Positions 53,581-62,535 of a stretch of DNA of 64,000 nt are shown here, piece by piece. Numbering within the stretch: position 1 is the stretch's first letter; every line of letters starts with the position of its first letter. The stretch covers positions 186,001 through 250,000 of the forward strand of contig NZ_CANLWM010000002.1 of the NCBI RefSeq assembly GCF_947494875.1, given 5' to 3'. The notes beneath the pieces were generated by a model, which was given only the letters and a program-made list of their open reading frames with translations, was not told the DNA's origin and made no database searches. The position numbers and the translations under genes were made by a program. The stretch comes from an uncultured Williamsia sp. Its GTDB lineage: Bacteria > Actinomycetota > Actinomycetes > Mycobacteriales > Mycobacteriaceae.

Positions 53581-54711
53581 TCAGCGGTGGGTGAGCTCCG
53601 CGAGTTCCATCGCCGCACGCCGGCGGATCGGCGGCAGGGACAGCGCGAGGCGCACCGCGCCGTTCCGGGCATGCCGGACGGTGGCCCCCCGGGTGGTCGC
53701 GGCGCGGGTCATCCGGTCGGTGAGTGCGAGCACCCGTCGCGCGACAGGGCGTCGCCGGCTCTCATAGCCGTCGAGTTCGTCTCCTGCACCGAGGATCTCC
53801 GCGAGTACGACAGCGTCCTGGACACCGATGTTCATGCCCTGACCGCCTGCCGGTGAATGGACGTGCGCGGCGTCGCCGACGAGGGCGACGGCGCCGCGGT
53901 GATACGTCTCCGCCAGACGGTGGTGGACGTGGAAGCGCCCGCTCCAGGCGACGTCGTGGACGGCGGCGGATCCACCGCGACGGGCCAGCAACGCCTCGAT
54001 CTCGTCCCCGCCCGGCTGCCGCGGCGCGTCGTCGAGTGTAGCGACGACGCGGAACCGGTCGTCGGGCAGCGGCGCGACCACGGCGAGGCCGTCCGGCGCG
54101 AAGGTCAGCGACACGGTGTCGCGGGGAACGGGCCAGTCCATGGAGACGTCGGCGAGGACGAACGACTGCTCGTATCCGCTGCCGGGGAACCCGATGCCCG
54201 CCGCCTCGCGCACGGTGCTGTGCATGCCGTCGGCACCGACCACCACGTCGGGTCGGACCGCCTCCCCCGACCCGAGGTGCACGGTGGCCCGCCCGGTGTC
54301 GTCGAGATCGAGCCCTGTCACCGGCGTGGTCCACTCCACCGGGACGTCGAGAGCGGCGAGCCGGTCGCGCAGGATCGCCTCGGTGTCGGCCTGGGAGATC
54401 ATCGAGGTCCACGGATAGCGCGTCGGCAGGCCATCGAAGCTCAGCTGCGCCACCGATCGGGCGCCGTCGCGGATGTCGAAACGGGGGACGCGCAGGGCGC
54501 GATCGAGGATCGCGTCCACCACCCCCAGGGGCTCGAGGACCTCCAGTGTCCGCGGGTGGATCACCGCGGCACGGGAGGTGTTCGCCCCTTCCGACGCCGC
54601 GTCGACCACCCGGACGGAAAGTCCCGCGCGTCGCAGACCGATCGCCGCGGTCAGCCCCGTCGGCCCGGCTCCCACCACCAGCGCGGTCTGCGGTCCCGTC
54701 GATGTCATCAT
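53581..54711 (-). CDS. FAD-dependent aromatic-type monooxygenase
   Basis: The 376-residue group A flavoprotein monooxygenase has VVGAGPTGLTAAIGLRRAG (FAD dinucleotide loop), VVVGADGMHSTVREAAG and the second FAD motif ALVGDAAHVHSPAGGQGMN. It hydroxylates a hydrophobic or aromatic substrate with NAD(P)H and O2. Two ATGs in tandem can start it. A promoter TTGACC-N18-TAAAGT (54742-54747, 54718-54723) ends 6 bases before the first ATG, so the mRNA may be leaderless. The palindrome upstream and the divergent TetR gene imply repression. Confidence 0.9.
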   Translation of the reverse strand: MMTSTGPQTALVVGAGPTGLTAAIGLRRAGLSVRVVDAASEGANTSRAAVIHPRTLEVLEPLGVVDAILDRALRVPRFDIRDGARSVAQLSFDGLPTRYPWTSMISQADTEAILRDRLAALDVPVEWTTPVTGLDLDDTGRATVHLGSGEAVRPDVVVGADGMHSTVREAAGIGFPGSGYEQSFVLADVSMDWPVPRDTVSLTFAPDGLAVVAPLPDDRFRVVATLDDAPRQPGGDEIEALLARRGGSAAVHDVAWSGRFHVHHRLAETYHRGAVALVGDAAHVHSPAGGQGMNIGVQDAVVLAEILGAGDELDGYESRRRPVARRVLALTDRMTRAATTRGATVRHARNGAVRLALSLPPIRRRAAMELAELTHR

Positions 54712-54742
54712 GCGTTGACTTTAGGCATGGACCCCCCGCCAG

Positions 54743-54758
54743 GTCAACGTTCGTTGAC
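54743..54758. promoter_or_regulatory. TetR-type operator between monooxygenase and its regulator
   Basis: GTCAACGTTCGTTGAC is a perfect 7-bp inverted repeat with a 2-base centre. It overlaps the -35 (TTGACC) of the monooxygenase promoter and lies just before a -10-like TAGACT (54760-54765) of the regulator gene, so one dimer could repress both. A further half-site-like GTTGAC is at 54714-54719. Confidence 0.75.
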
Positions 54759-54771
54759 ATAGACTCCCCGT

Positions 54772-55338
54772 GTGCCCACCCCCCGCCGCGACGCCGACGC
54801 GACCCGCCGTGCCCTGGTCGCCGCGGCCCGCGACCGATTCGGGCGCGGCGGATACGCCGCGACGACGGTCCGCGAGATCGCCGCCGACGCGGGCGTCGAC
54901 CCGGCGCTGATCATGCGGTACTTCGGCGGCAAACGAGGGCTCTACGACGTGGCTGTGCAGGTCGACCTCGGCCTGCCCGACTTCACCGACGTCGACCCCG
55001 CACACCTCGGCCGTGCGGTCGTGGAGGCGTTTCTCGACCGGTGGGACGGCGACGCCGGCGAATCTCTGCGGGTGCTGCTCGCCGCCGCGGGAACCGACCC
55101 CGAGGCCGGCGATCGGATGCGCGCGACGTTCGAGCATCAGGTGCGACCTGCGATCGAGGCCGCACGGGGGACGCGCGAGGAGACCCCGCCGGTCGAGGTG
55201 ATCGTGTCCACACTGATCGGCCTGGCCACGCTCCGCCACGTCGTCCGGGTTCCCGAGGTCGTCGCGTCGACACGGGAGGAGATCGTCGAGCGGTTCGCCC
55301 CGACTCTGCAGTGGCTGCTCACCGGCGGGAGCGCCTGA
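54772..55338 (+). CDS. TetR family transcriptional repressor
   Basis: The 188-residue protein has the TetR HTH in residues ~10-55 (ALVAAARDRFGRGGYAAT, VREIAADAGVDPALIMRYFGGKRGLYDVA). The C-terminal ligand domain is typical but short. The GTG start lies 6 bases after TAGACT, so the message may be leaderless. It is divergent from the FAD monooxygenase and probably represses it and itself via the palindrome at 54743-54758. Confidence 0.9.
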   Translation: MPTPRRDADATRRALVAAARDRFGRGGYAATTVREIAADAGVDPALIMRYFGGKRGLYDVAVQVDLGLPDFTDVDPAHLGRAVVEAFLDRWDGDAGESLRVLLAAAGTDPEAGDRMRATFEHQVRPAIEAARGTREETPPVEVIVSTLIGLATLRHVVRVPEVVASTREEIVERFAPTLQWLLTGGSA

Positions 55339-55364
55339 GGTCACCCCCGCCTACAGTTCGGGAC

Positions 55365-55850
55365 GTGCCCACTCCCGACTTCATCCTCGCGTTGCGCGAG
55401 AAGATCGGCCATGCGCCGCTGTGGCTGTCCGGGGTGACGGCCGTGGTGCTCCGCGACCCCGACGCCGCACCGCACACCGACGTGCTCCTCGTGCGTCGCG
55501 CCGACACCGGTGCGTGGACGCCCGTCACCGGCATCATCGACCCCGGCGAGGAACCGGCGATCGCTGCCGCGCGCGAGGTGACGGAGGAGGCCGGGTGCAC
55601 GGCCGTGCCCGAACGCCTCAGCGCTGTCGGCGTCACCGACCCGATCACCTACCCGAACGGCGACGTCTCGCAGTACCTCGACCTCACGTTCCGGATGCGG
55701 TGGACCGCAGGCGAACCGGCCATCGGTGACGACGAGAACACCGAGTGCGGGTGGTTCCCGCTCGATGCCCTGCCGCCGATGTCCGACGAGATGCGGCGCC
55801 GGATCGCCGCAGCCGTCGACGACCGCCCCGACGCGGTCTTCCGGACGTGA
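55365..55850 (+). CDS. NUDIX hydrolase
   Basis: The 161-residue protein has a perfect NUDIX box (GIIDPGEEPAIAAAREVTEEAG) with all metal-binding glutamates and the fold context WLSGVTAVVLRD at the N-terminus and ECGWFPLDALP near the C-terminus. It hydrolyses nucleoside-diphosphate derivatives; substrate unknown. GTG start 26 bp after the TetR stop, so it may be co-transcribed with the regulator. Confidence 0.88.
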   Translation: MPTPDFILALREKIGHAPLWLSGVTAVVLRDPDAAPHTDVLLVRRADTGAWTPVTGIIDPGEEPAIAAAREVTEEAGCTAVPERLSAVGVTDPITYPNGDVSQYLDLTFRMRWTAGEPAIGDDENTECGWFPLDALPPMSDEMRRRIAAAVDDRPDAVFRT

Positions 55851-55854
55851 CCCG

Positions 55855-56511
55855 CTAGGTCGCCCGACCGCCGCCGAGCAGTCCGATCGCCGCGTCCACG
55901 TCGACGACGTCGGCGTACTTCGCCTGCAGGTCGAGCAGGTTCGCGTCGTGGATCGGCCGGGTGCGGTCACCGCACGCGTCGGCCACCACGATGGGCGCGA
56001 ACCCGTGGGCGATGGCGTCGGTGGCCGTCGCGCGCACGCAACCGCTCGTCGACAGACCGCAGATCACGAGGGTGTCGATCCGACGAGCGGTCAGCGTCGC
56101 GGCCAGCGACGTGCCGCTGAAGGCGCTCGCGTACTGCTTGGTCACCACCGTCTCCCCGGCAGCGGGCCGCGGATGGTCGACGAAGTCGCCGAGCGGCGAC
56201 CCCGCCGCGAACACCCGCAGCGACGGGATCTTCCGGACGAAGAGGCCACCGTCGACGACCTCGCCGGTCTGCGGGTCCATCTGGTACTCGACGCGGGTGA
56301 AGATCACCGGCACGGCGAGGCCCCGAGCCGCGTCGACGAGTCGTCCGCACGCCGCCACGGCGCCCTCGACCGGCGCACGCAGAGGCGAGTCGTCCTCGGT
56401 GTAGGCGCGCGCGAGATCGATCACGAGGACCGCTGGGTGCTCCCCTACACCGACCGAGCCCGCGAACCCCGACGCGCGGTACTCGTCCAGCGGCTCCGAC
56501 GCCGGGGTCAC
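55855..56511 (-). CDS. Isochorismatase-like cysteine hydrolase (N-carbamoylsarcosine amidase type)
   Basis: The 218-residue protein has the catalytic triad of the cysteine hydrolase family: D32 in LVIDLARAYTED, K125 in VTKQYASAF and C158 in GLSTSGCVRAT. Members cleave N-carbamoylsarcosine, maleamate, nicotinamide or similar amides. It is the last gene of the hydantoinase-type operon; its GTG overlaps the hyuB stop (GTGA). The layout hyuA-hyuB-amidase fits conversion of an N-carbamoyl product of a cyclic amide to an amino acid, NH3 and CO2, but this is inference. Confidence 0.85.
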   Translation of the reverse strand: MTPASEPLDEYRASGFAGSVGVGEHPAVLVIDLARAYTEDDSPLRAPVEGAVAACGRLVDAARGLAVPVIFTRVEYQMDPQTGEVVDGGLFVRKIPSLRVFAAGSPLGDFVDHPRPAAGETVVTKQYASAFSGTSLAATLTARRIDTLVICGLSTSGCVRATATDAIAHGFAPIVVADACGDRTRPIHDANLLDLQAKYADVVDVDAAIGLLGGGRAT

Positions 56512-58391
56512 CGCCCCGACCGGGCCGCCACCGGCGGACGCGGCGCCGGCAGGCCGGTCTCGGCCTCGCACCGCTCGAGGATCTCCGGCATCTCCGGGCC
56601 CATGTCGAAGGTGGTCAGTTCACCCCGCGTGGAACGGATCTCGGACCGTCGTGCGTCGGTGGCCGCGGCGTCGACGACACCGTCCGCATCACAGACGACG
56701 CCGTAACCGCCGGCGGCGCCGTCGACGGACACGAGACCCCGACGGACCTCGAGGGCGACGAGTTCGGGATCACGATCGAGCGGATCGCCCCAGCCGCCAC
56801 CACCCCAGGTCACGAAGTGCAGGACGTCACCGGGGTACACGGGCGCGTCGTGGATCTTGCTGGGCAGGATCTCGACCTCACCGCTCGCACGCTGGATCCA
56901 CTTGCGGCCGCGCGCACCGGGTTTGCCGCCGTTGACACCCCACGGGTAGGTGAGCCAGCGGTCGTCGTGGATGGCGATGGTCCCCGGCTGCTCGAAGTGA
57001 TAGGACACGTCGACGCCGTTGCCGCCCCGGTGGACACCCGCACCGCCCGTGTCCGGCACCGTCTCCCAGCGCTCCACCCGCAGCGGGTAATACGACTCGA
57101 GGTACTCGCACGGGATGTTGACGAACGACGGCCACAGCGAGTGACCGTCGGGGCCGTCGCCGATCGGCCGGCCGGGGATGCCTCCGAACCCGATGGAGTA
57201 CAGCTGGAACCACTCGCCGTCCCGCGGCCCACCCTCGTAATGGCCCGAGTACATGAAGTGCGGCGACGACGAGAACCCGGCGGCGTTGAGGATCTCCGGG
57301 TTGTTCTGCCCGAGGAGTCCGCCGAAGAGGTCGAAGACGCGGCCGATCCCGTGGTTGCGACCGTTGAGGGCAGCGGGATACGCGGGTTTCCAGAACGAGT
57401 TGTCGGGGATCGTCACGTCGATGAGCGGATAGAACCCGTCGTTCCAGAGGATCTGGGGATCGGCGATGGTGATGACGTAGATGCCGAAGAACATCCGGAC
57501 GAGGTTCTCGTTGATGAAGTAGTTGATCGGACCGACCGCCTGCGGGGCGTGTTCGGAGAAGTCGAGGTGGATCTTCTCGCCGTGGCGCGTCAGCTTGATG
57601 GTGAGCTGATACGGGCCGTAACCGCACCCGTCATCGCAGATCCAGTCGCTGAACTCGATCGTCTCGCCGTCGACGAACAGGGTGGCGAGCAGGACCTTCA
57701 TCGCCTGGTAGTTCCGGTCGAGCAGGGCGTCGAGGGCCGAGAGATACGTCTCGACCCCGAACCGGTCGCAGAGCTCGACGATCCGACGAGATGCGGTGGT
57801 GCACGCCGCGACCAGCCCGTTGAGGTCGGCGCGGTTCCAGTCCGGCATGCGGACCTGGTTGAGGATGATGTCCAGCGCGGTGTCGTTCAGCTCGCCGTGG
57901 TCGTACAGCTTGAACGGCGGGATCACCACGCCCTCTTCGTAGATGGTGCGCGCGTCGGCCGGCATGGACGACGGTGTCTTGCCACCGACGTCGGACATGT
58001 GGCCGAACATCGACGACCAACCGACGACCCGGCCGCTGTGGAAGATCGGCAGCACGACCAGCCAGTCGTTGGCGTGGCTGATCGCAGCGCCACAGGCGTA
58101 GGGGTCGGAGGTGAGGAGGATGTCGCCCTCGCCCACGGTGCCGTGGAAGTTGTCGAGGAAGTCGGGCACCGACAGTCCGAACTGGCCGACCACCATCTTG
58201 CCGCTGGGGTCGGCGATGAGCGGGAACTCGTCGTGCTGCTCGCGGATGCCTGGCGACAGCGCGGTGCGGAACAGCACCTCGTCCATCTCGTAGCGCGCGT
58301 TGCGCAGGGCGTTCTCGATGATGTCGAGGGTGACCGGGTCGACGGTGGTCTTCTCGACGGGCTCGGTGGTGGTCTCGATGATGGTGGCCAT
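56508..58391 (-). CDS. hyuB: Hydantoinase B / oxoprolinase family subunit
   Basis: The 627-residue protein belongs to the HyuB family: DPVTLDIIENALRNARYEMDEVLFRTALSPGIREQHDEFPLIAD at the start and HRGGNGVDVSYHFEQ and TWGGGGWGDPLDR at the C-terminus. HyuB pairs with HyuA in ATP-dependent hydrolysis or carboxylation of cyclic amides, 5-oxoproline or ketones. ATG at 58391 has AGGAG upstream; longer frames run through hyuA. It lies 26 bp after hyuA. Confidence 0.93.
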   Translation of the reverse strand: MATIIETTTEPVEKTTVDPVTLDIIENALRNARYEMDEVLFRTALSPGIREQHDEFPLIADPSGKMVVGQFGLSVPDFLDNFHGTVGEGDILLTSDPYACGAAISHANDWLVVLPIFHSGRVVGWSSMFGHMSDVGGKTPSSMPADARTIYEEGVVIPPFKLYDHGELNDTALDIILNQVRMPDWNRADLNGLVAACTTASRRIVELCDRFGVETYLSALDALLDRNYQAMKVLLATLFVDGETIEFSDWICDDGCGYGPYQLTIKLTRHGEKIHLDFSEHAPQAVGPINYFINENLVRMFFGIYVITIADPQILWNDGFYPLIDVTIPDNSFWKPAYPAALNGRNHGIGRVFDLFGGLLGQNNPEILNAAGFSSSPHFMYSGHYEGGPRDGEWFQLYSIGFGGIPGRPIGDGPDGHSLWPSFVNIPCEYLESYYPLRVERWETVPDTGGAGVHRGGNGVDVSYHFEQPGTIAIHDDRWLTYPWGVNGGKPGARGRKWIQRASGEVEILPSKIHDAPVYPGDVLHFVTWGGGGWGDPLDRDPELVALEVRRGLVSVDGAAGGYGVVCDADGVVDAAATDARRSEIRSTRGELTTFDMGPEMPEILERCEAETGLPAPRPPVAARSGR

Positions 58392-58417
58392 GAGGTTCTC
58401 CTGTGTCGCCGAGGGGG

Positions 58418-60475
58418 TCAGAGGGGTCGGATGACGAGGCAGCCGCTGGGGTCGACGGTGGCCGCGTGCCCGGAGAGCACCAGCGTCGTCGAGTCCATCT
58501 CGGTGACGATCGCCGGACCGCGGACGACGTTGCCCGCCAGGAGCTTCGACCGGTCGTAGATGCCGGCGTCGGTGTGGCCGCCGTCCATCCACACCTTCGA
58601 CTCGCGCAGCAGTGCGGCCGAAGGGTCCTCGGATCCCTGCTCCACCTCGGTGAAGGCCACCTGCGGCCGCGGGCCGCTGACCGTGACGCGCAGGTTGATC
58701 ACCTCGCGCTCGTTGGGCAGCAGGAACGAGAAGAGTCGCTTGTGCTCGCCGTCGAAAGCGGCACCCAGGTCCGCGAGCAGGTCCCCGGTACCCGTGAGCA
58801 CGTCCGCGTCGAGGTCGACGGGGATCTCGAATCCCTGGCCGTGGTAGCGCAGGTCGACCTGATAGGTCGCGGTCTGGTCCGCGCGGTCGACCCCCTCCTC
58901 GGCGAGACGGTCGGCCGCGGAGTCGGCGAGATCGCCGATGACCGACCGCAGTTCGTCGCTGCTGAGGTCACTGAACGCACGCACCATCGTGCGGGCGCTC
59001 TCCGCACGGAGGCAGGTCGTCGCGTCACCGTAGGCACACAGGACGCCCGGTGACGGCGGGATGATGACCGGCCACGAACCGGTGAGCCGCCCGAGTGCGT
59101 TGGCGTGCAACGGCCCGGCGCCGCCGAACGACACCAGGGCGAAGTCGCGGGGGTCGAACCCCTGCTGCACGCTGACGAGCCGCAGGGCGCCGAACATGTT
59201 CTCGTTGACGATGTCGATGATCCCGGACGCCGCGGCCTCCGGGGAGTCCAGACCCATCGCGTCGGCGACGGTGGCCACCGCCGTCCGCGCGGCGTCGACG
59301 TCGAGTGCCACCTCGCCGCCCGCGAGCTCGCTCGGCAGGTATCCGAGGACGACGTTGGCGTCGGTGACCGTCGGTTCGGTTCCCCCGTTGCCGTAGGCGG
59401 CGGGTCCGGGATCGGCACCGGCCGACTGCGGTCCGACGCGCAGCGCCTTCGTCAGCTCGGGGACGTGGGCGATGGAGCCGCCGCCGGCACCGACGGTGCG
59501 GACGTCGACGCTGGTGGCCCGCACGGACAGGTCACCGACCTTCGTCTCTCGGCCGATGCGCGGCTTGCCGTCCAGCACGAGGGCGACGTCGGTCGAGGTG
59601 CCGCCCATGTCGAAGGTGAGGAAGTCGGAGTACCCCGCCTGCTGGGCGAACCAGACGGCACCCGTGACACCGCCGGCCGGACCGGAGAGCAGCAGCGACA
59701 CCGGGTCCTCGGCGGCCTTGTCCGCCTGTACCAGGCCGCCGTCGCTGCGCAGGATCGACAGTGGTGCGGAGATCCCCTTGTCGTGCAGCGAGGTGTCGAG
59801 GTTGCGCACGTAACGGGAGACCTCGGGCTGCACGTAGCTGTTGGCGACCGTGGTCAGGGTGCGCTCGTACTCGCGCATCTCGGGCAGCACGTGTGATGAG
59901 AGCGAGACCGGGATGTCAGGCAGTTCCTCGGCGATCCAGCGGCCGACCTGCTCCTCGTGGTCGGCGTTGGCGTAGGAGTTGATGAGCGACACCGTGATGG
60001 CCTCCACGCCGGCGCCCTTCAGCGATCGCAGCGCGGCGCGGCACTGCTCCTCGTCGAGGGGCCGCACCTCGCTGCCGTCGGCGGCGATGCGACCGACCAC
60101 CTCGACGGTGTTCTCCAGCGCGGCCAGCGGTTCGGGCTTGGGCCAGATGATCCAGCCCGCCAGGCCTCCCGGCACGAACGACCGCGCGATCTGGAGCACC
60201 TGCCGGAACCCGTCGGTGGTCACCAGTCCGACCTTCGCACCCCGACCCTGCAGGATCGCGTTGGTGGCGACGGTCGTCCCGTGCAGCACCTGTTCGATCT
60301 GACCAGGGTCGATCCCGGCGTCGGCACACACCTTGCCGACACCGTTGAGCACGCCGACGGACTGGTCGGCAGGCGTCGACGGGGTCTTCGCGCGGTAGGT
60401 GCTGCCGGAGGTCTCCTCCAGCAGGAGCACGTCGGTGAACGTGCCGCCGACGTCCACTCCGAGTCGATAGCGCAT
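58418..60475 (-). CDS. hyuA: Hydantoinase A / oxoprolinase family subunit
   Basis: The 685-residue protein has the ATP-binding GVDVGGTFTDVLLLEE, HGTTVATNAILQGRG, FDMGGTSTDVALV and GGAGPLHANALG motifs of HyuA. It activates the ring carbonyl with ATP. N-methylhydantoinase, 5-oxoprolinase, acetone- and acetophenone-carboxylase alpha subunits share this family, so the substrate is open. ATG at 60475. It lies 40 bp after the CoA-transferase gene. Confidence 0.93.
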   Translation of the reverse strand: MRYRLGVDVGGTFTDVLLLEETSGSTYRAKTPSTPADQSVGVLNGVGKVCADAGIDPGQIEQVLHGTTVATNAILQGRGAKVGLVTTDGFRQVLQIARSFVPGGLAGWIIWPKPEPLAALENTVEVVGRIAADGSEVRPLDEEQCRAALRSLKGAGVEAITVSLINSYANADHEEQVGRWIAEELPDIPVSLSSHVLPEMREYERTLTTVANSYVQPEVSRYVRNLDTSLHDKGISAPLSILRSDGGLVQADKAAEDPVSLLLSGPAGGVTGAVWFAQQAGYSDFLTFDMGGTSTDVALVLDGKPRIGRETKVGDLSVRATSVDVRTVGAGGGSIAHVPELTKALRVGPQSAGADPGPAAYGNGGTEPTVTDANVVLGYLPSELAGGEVALDVDAARTAVATVADAMGLDSPEAAASGIIDIVNENMFGALRLVSVQQGFDPRDFALVSFGGAGPLHANALGRLTGSWPVIIPPSPGVLCAYGDATTCLRAESARTMVRAFSDLSSDELRSVIGDLADSAADRLAEEGVDRADQTATYQVDLRYHGQGFEIPVDLDADVLTGTGDLLADLGAAFDGEHKRLFSFLLPNEREVINLRVTVSGPRPQVAFTEVEQGSEDPSAALLRESKVWMDGGHTDAGIYDRSKLLAGNVVRGPAIVTEMDSTTLVLSGHAATVDPSGCLVIRPL

Positions 60476-60515
60476 GGGTCCTCCTGGGTGTCGCAGGGTC
60501 GTCCGGGGTCGGGGG

Positions 60516-61724
60516 TCAGATGATGTCGCGGTCGTGCAGGTCGACGCGGTCGGCCTCGGTCAGGCCGAGCAGCCCGCCGTAGACCTCGTCGTTGTGCTCA
60601 CCGAGTTCGGGGCCGAGATGTCGCACGGCACCGGGGGTCTCGCTCAGCTTGGGAAAGACGTTGTGCACGGGGAACTCGCCGAGATCGGGGTGGGCGAGCC
60701 GCACGATCGCGTCGCGCGCGGCGAAGTGCGGGTCGTCGAACATGTCGCGGGCGGTGTAGATCCGCCCGGCGGGGACACCGCCGTCGTGCAGTCGCTCGAG
60801 GAGCTTGTCGGTCTCCTGGTCTGCGGTCCAGGCCGCGATCATCCCGTCGAGCTCGTCCATGTTCTCGCCGCGGGCGGCGTGCCCGGCGAACCGGGGCTCG
60901 CCGACGAGGTCGTCGCGGCCCATGACAGCCGCGAGTCGCTTGAACACGGTGTCCTGGTTGGCGGCGATGAGGATCATCTCGCCGCCGACGGTCGGGTAGA
61001 CGTTGCTCGGCGAGACGTTCGGCAGGACCGATCCGGTCCGCTCGCGCTGGTATCCGGCGATCCCCCACTCGGGGATCATCGACTCCATCATCGCCAGCAC
61101 GGCCTCGTAGATGGCGGAGTCCACGATCTGCCCGCGTCCGGTGACGGAACGTCCGTGCAGCGCGGACAGGACGCCGATGGTCGCGAACACCGCGGCGAGC
61201 GAGTCGCCGAGAGAGATCCCCGCGCGGGACGGGGCGTTGCCGGGATCCCCTGTCACGTAGCGGATCCCGCCCATGGCCTCGCCGATCGAGCCGTATCCGG
61301 CGCGCGTCGAGTACGGACCCGTCTGTCCGTACCCGCTGACCCTCGCCATGATGAGCCCGGGATTGTCGGCGCTCAGGACGTCGTAGCCCAGCCCCCACCG
61401 CTCAAGGGTGCCGGGACGGAAGTTCTCCACGACGATGTCGGCCTGCGCGATGATGTCGCGGGCCAGACGCTGGCCGTCGGGCGTGCGCATGTTGCACGTC
61501 ACCGACTTCTTGTTCCGGGCGACCACGGGCCACCACAGGGACTTGCCGTAGGGCTTCTCACGCCCCCACTGCCGCATGGGGTCCCCGCTGCCCGGCGCCT
61601 CGAGCTTGATCACCTCGGCACCGAAGTCGGCGAGGAGCTGTCCGCAGAACGGGCCGGCGAGGAGCTGCCCCATCTCGACCACCCGAAGGTCGGCGAGAGG
61701 ACCCGTGCGTGCGGTGTCGGTCAT
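60516..61724 (-). CDS. Class III (CaiB/BaiF) CoA transferase
   Basis: The 402-residue protein has the family III pattern: LADLRVVEMGQLLAGPFCGQLLADFGAEVIKLE, the catalytic-Asp region ENFRPGTLERWGLGYDVL, and GVPAGRIYTARDMFDDPHF. It moves CoA between carboxylic acids. The ATG overlaps the gntR stop by 4 bp (ATGA). Presence in a hydantoinase-type operon suggests an organic acid is activated as CoA ester; the divergent lyase gene would split such an ester. Confidence 0.93.
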   Translation of the reverse strand: MTDTARTGPLADLRVVEMGQLLAGPFCGQLLADFGAEVIKLEAPGSGDPMRQWGREKPYGKSLWWPVVARNKKSVTCNMRTPDGQRLARDIIAQADIVVENFRPGTLERWGLGYDVLSADNPGLIMARVSGYGQTGPYSTRAGYGSIGEAMGGIRYVTGDPGNAPSRAGISLGDSLAAVFATIGVLSALHGRSVTGRGQIVDSAIYEAVLAMMESMIPEWGIAGYQRERTGSVLPNVSPSNVYPTVGGEMILIAANQDTVFKRLAAVMGRDDLVGEPRFAGHAARGENMDELDGMIAAWTADQETDKLLERLHDGGVPAGRIYTARDMFDDPHFAARDAIVRLAHPDLGEFPVHNVFPKLSETPGAVRHLGPELGEHNDEVYGGLLGLTEADRVDLHDRDII

Positions 61725-62407
61725 GCGGTCACTCCGATCTCGTCGTCGAGAGCCGTTGCGGCGGCGGATTCGTCGGCACGCAGGGATGCGAGCAGGACGG
61801 ACTTGGCTGCGCGCACATGTGACCGCATCACCGCGTCGGCCCACACCTCGTCGCGTGCTCGCAGGGCGGAGACCAGCTCACGGTGATGACCGGCGCTGCG
61901 ACGCAGGTCGTCGGGCGCATACCGGTGGAAGGTGCGCATCATCAGCGGCAGTTGTGTGACGGCGGCCAACATCGAGGTCAGTCGCGTGCTCGCCGACGCC
62001 TCGCGGACGATGCCGTGGAAGGCGACGTTGGCCGCGGCGACGGCGTCGAGCTGACCGGCCGCGGCGGCGGCCTCCATCTCGTCGCACAACTGCGCCATCC
62101 GGTCGATGCGATCAGGAGTGATGCGGGTCGCCGCCCGGCCCGCAGCGAGCGCCTCCAGAGTCATGCGCAGGTCGTAGATCTCGTCGAGGTCGTCGGCGGT
62201 GAACGCCGACACCCGTGCACCGCGGTGAGGCAGGACCTCCACCAGGCCCTCGACCTCGAGCTGGCGCAGGGCCTCCCGCACCGGCGTGCGACTGGCCTCG
62301 GTGAGCTGCGCGAGTTCGGCCTCGCCGAGCCGCGCGCCGGGACCGTAGCTGCCGTCGAGGATCGCGGCACGGATCGACGAGTACGCCCGGTCGACAGCTC
62401 GCTCCAC
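61721..62407 (-). CDS. GntR family regulator (FadR/FCD subfamily)
   Basis: The 228-residue protein has an N-terminal winged HTH (LGEAELAQLTEASRTPVREALRQLEVEGLVEVLPHRGARV) and a C-terminal FCD domain with metal-ligand-like His and Asp. GTG at 62407 has AGGAG at good spacing; an overlapping GTG two codons upstream is possible. It heads the operon and is probably its regulator, acting via TTGTATGCAA sites in the divergent spacer. FCD domains usually bind carboxylic acids. Confidence 0.92.
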   Translation of the reverse strand: MERAVDRAYSSIRAAILDGSYGPGARLGEAELAQLTEASRTPVREALRQLEVEGLVEVLPHRGARVSAFTADDLDEIYDLRMTLEALAAGRAATRITPDRIDRMAQLCDEMEAAAAAGQLDAVAAANVAFHGIVREASASTRLTSMLAAVTQLPLMMRTFHRYAPDDLRRSAGHHRELVSALRARDEVWADAVMRSHVRAAKSVLLASLRADESAAATALDDEIGVTA

Positions 62408-62426
62408 ATCCACTCCTGTCGTCGTG

Positions 62427-62436
62427 TTGTATGCAA
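62427..62436. promoter_or_regulatory. Candidate GntR/FCD operator 1
   Basis: TTGTATGCAA differs by one base from the classical FCD operator TTGTATACAA. It lies 19 bases before the regulator start, where it would cover the promoter of the regulator operon. Confidence 0.65.
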
Positions 62437-62499
62437 CTTAGGTCGACCACCGGAGCAATGCGCGTGTTTTACCGAGATTTCACATGCCGATCGTTGTCT

Positions 62500-62509
62500 C
62501 TGTATGCAA
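62500..62509. promoter_or_regulatory. Candidate GntR/FCD operator 2
   Basis: CTGTATGCAA, followed by CT as in site 1 (TGTATGCAACT is shared exactly), lies 26 bases before the HMG-CoA-lyase-like start, so both divergent operons could be controlled by one regulator. Confidence 0.65.
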
Positions 62510-62535
62510 CTCACGACCTGGTGCGCGATGGTTGA

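Noticed and set aside
56817-58559. A 580-codon open frame antisense to hyuB
   Set aside because: Shadow of a well-supported gene; product is Val/Asp/Arg-rich with no domain.
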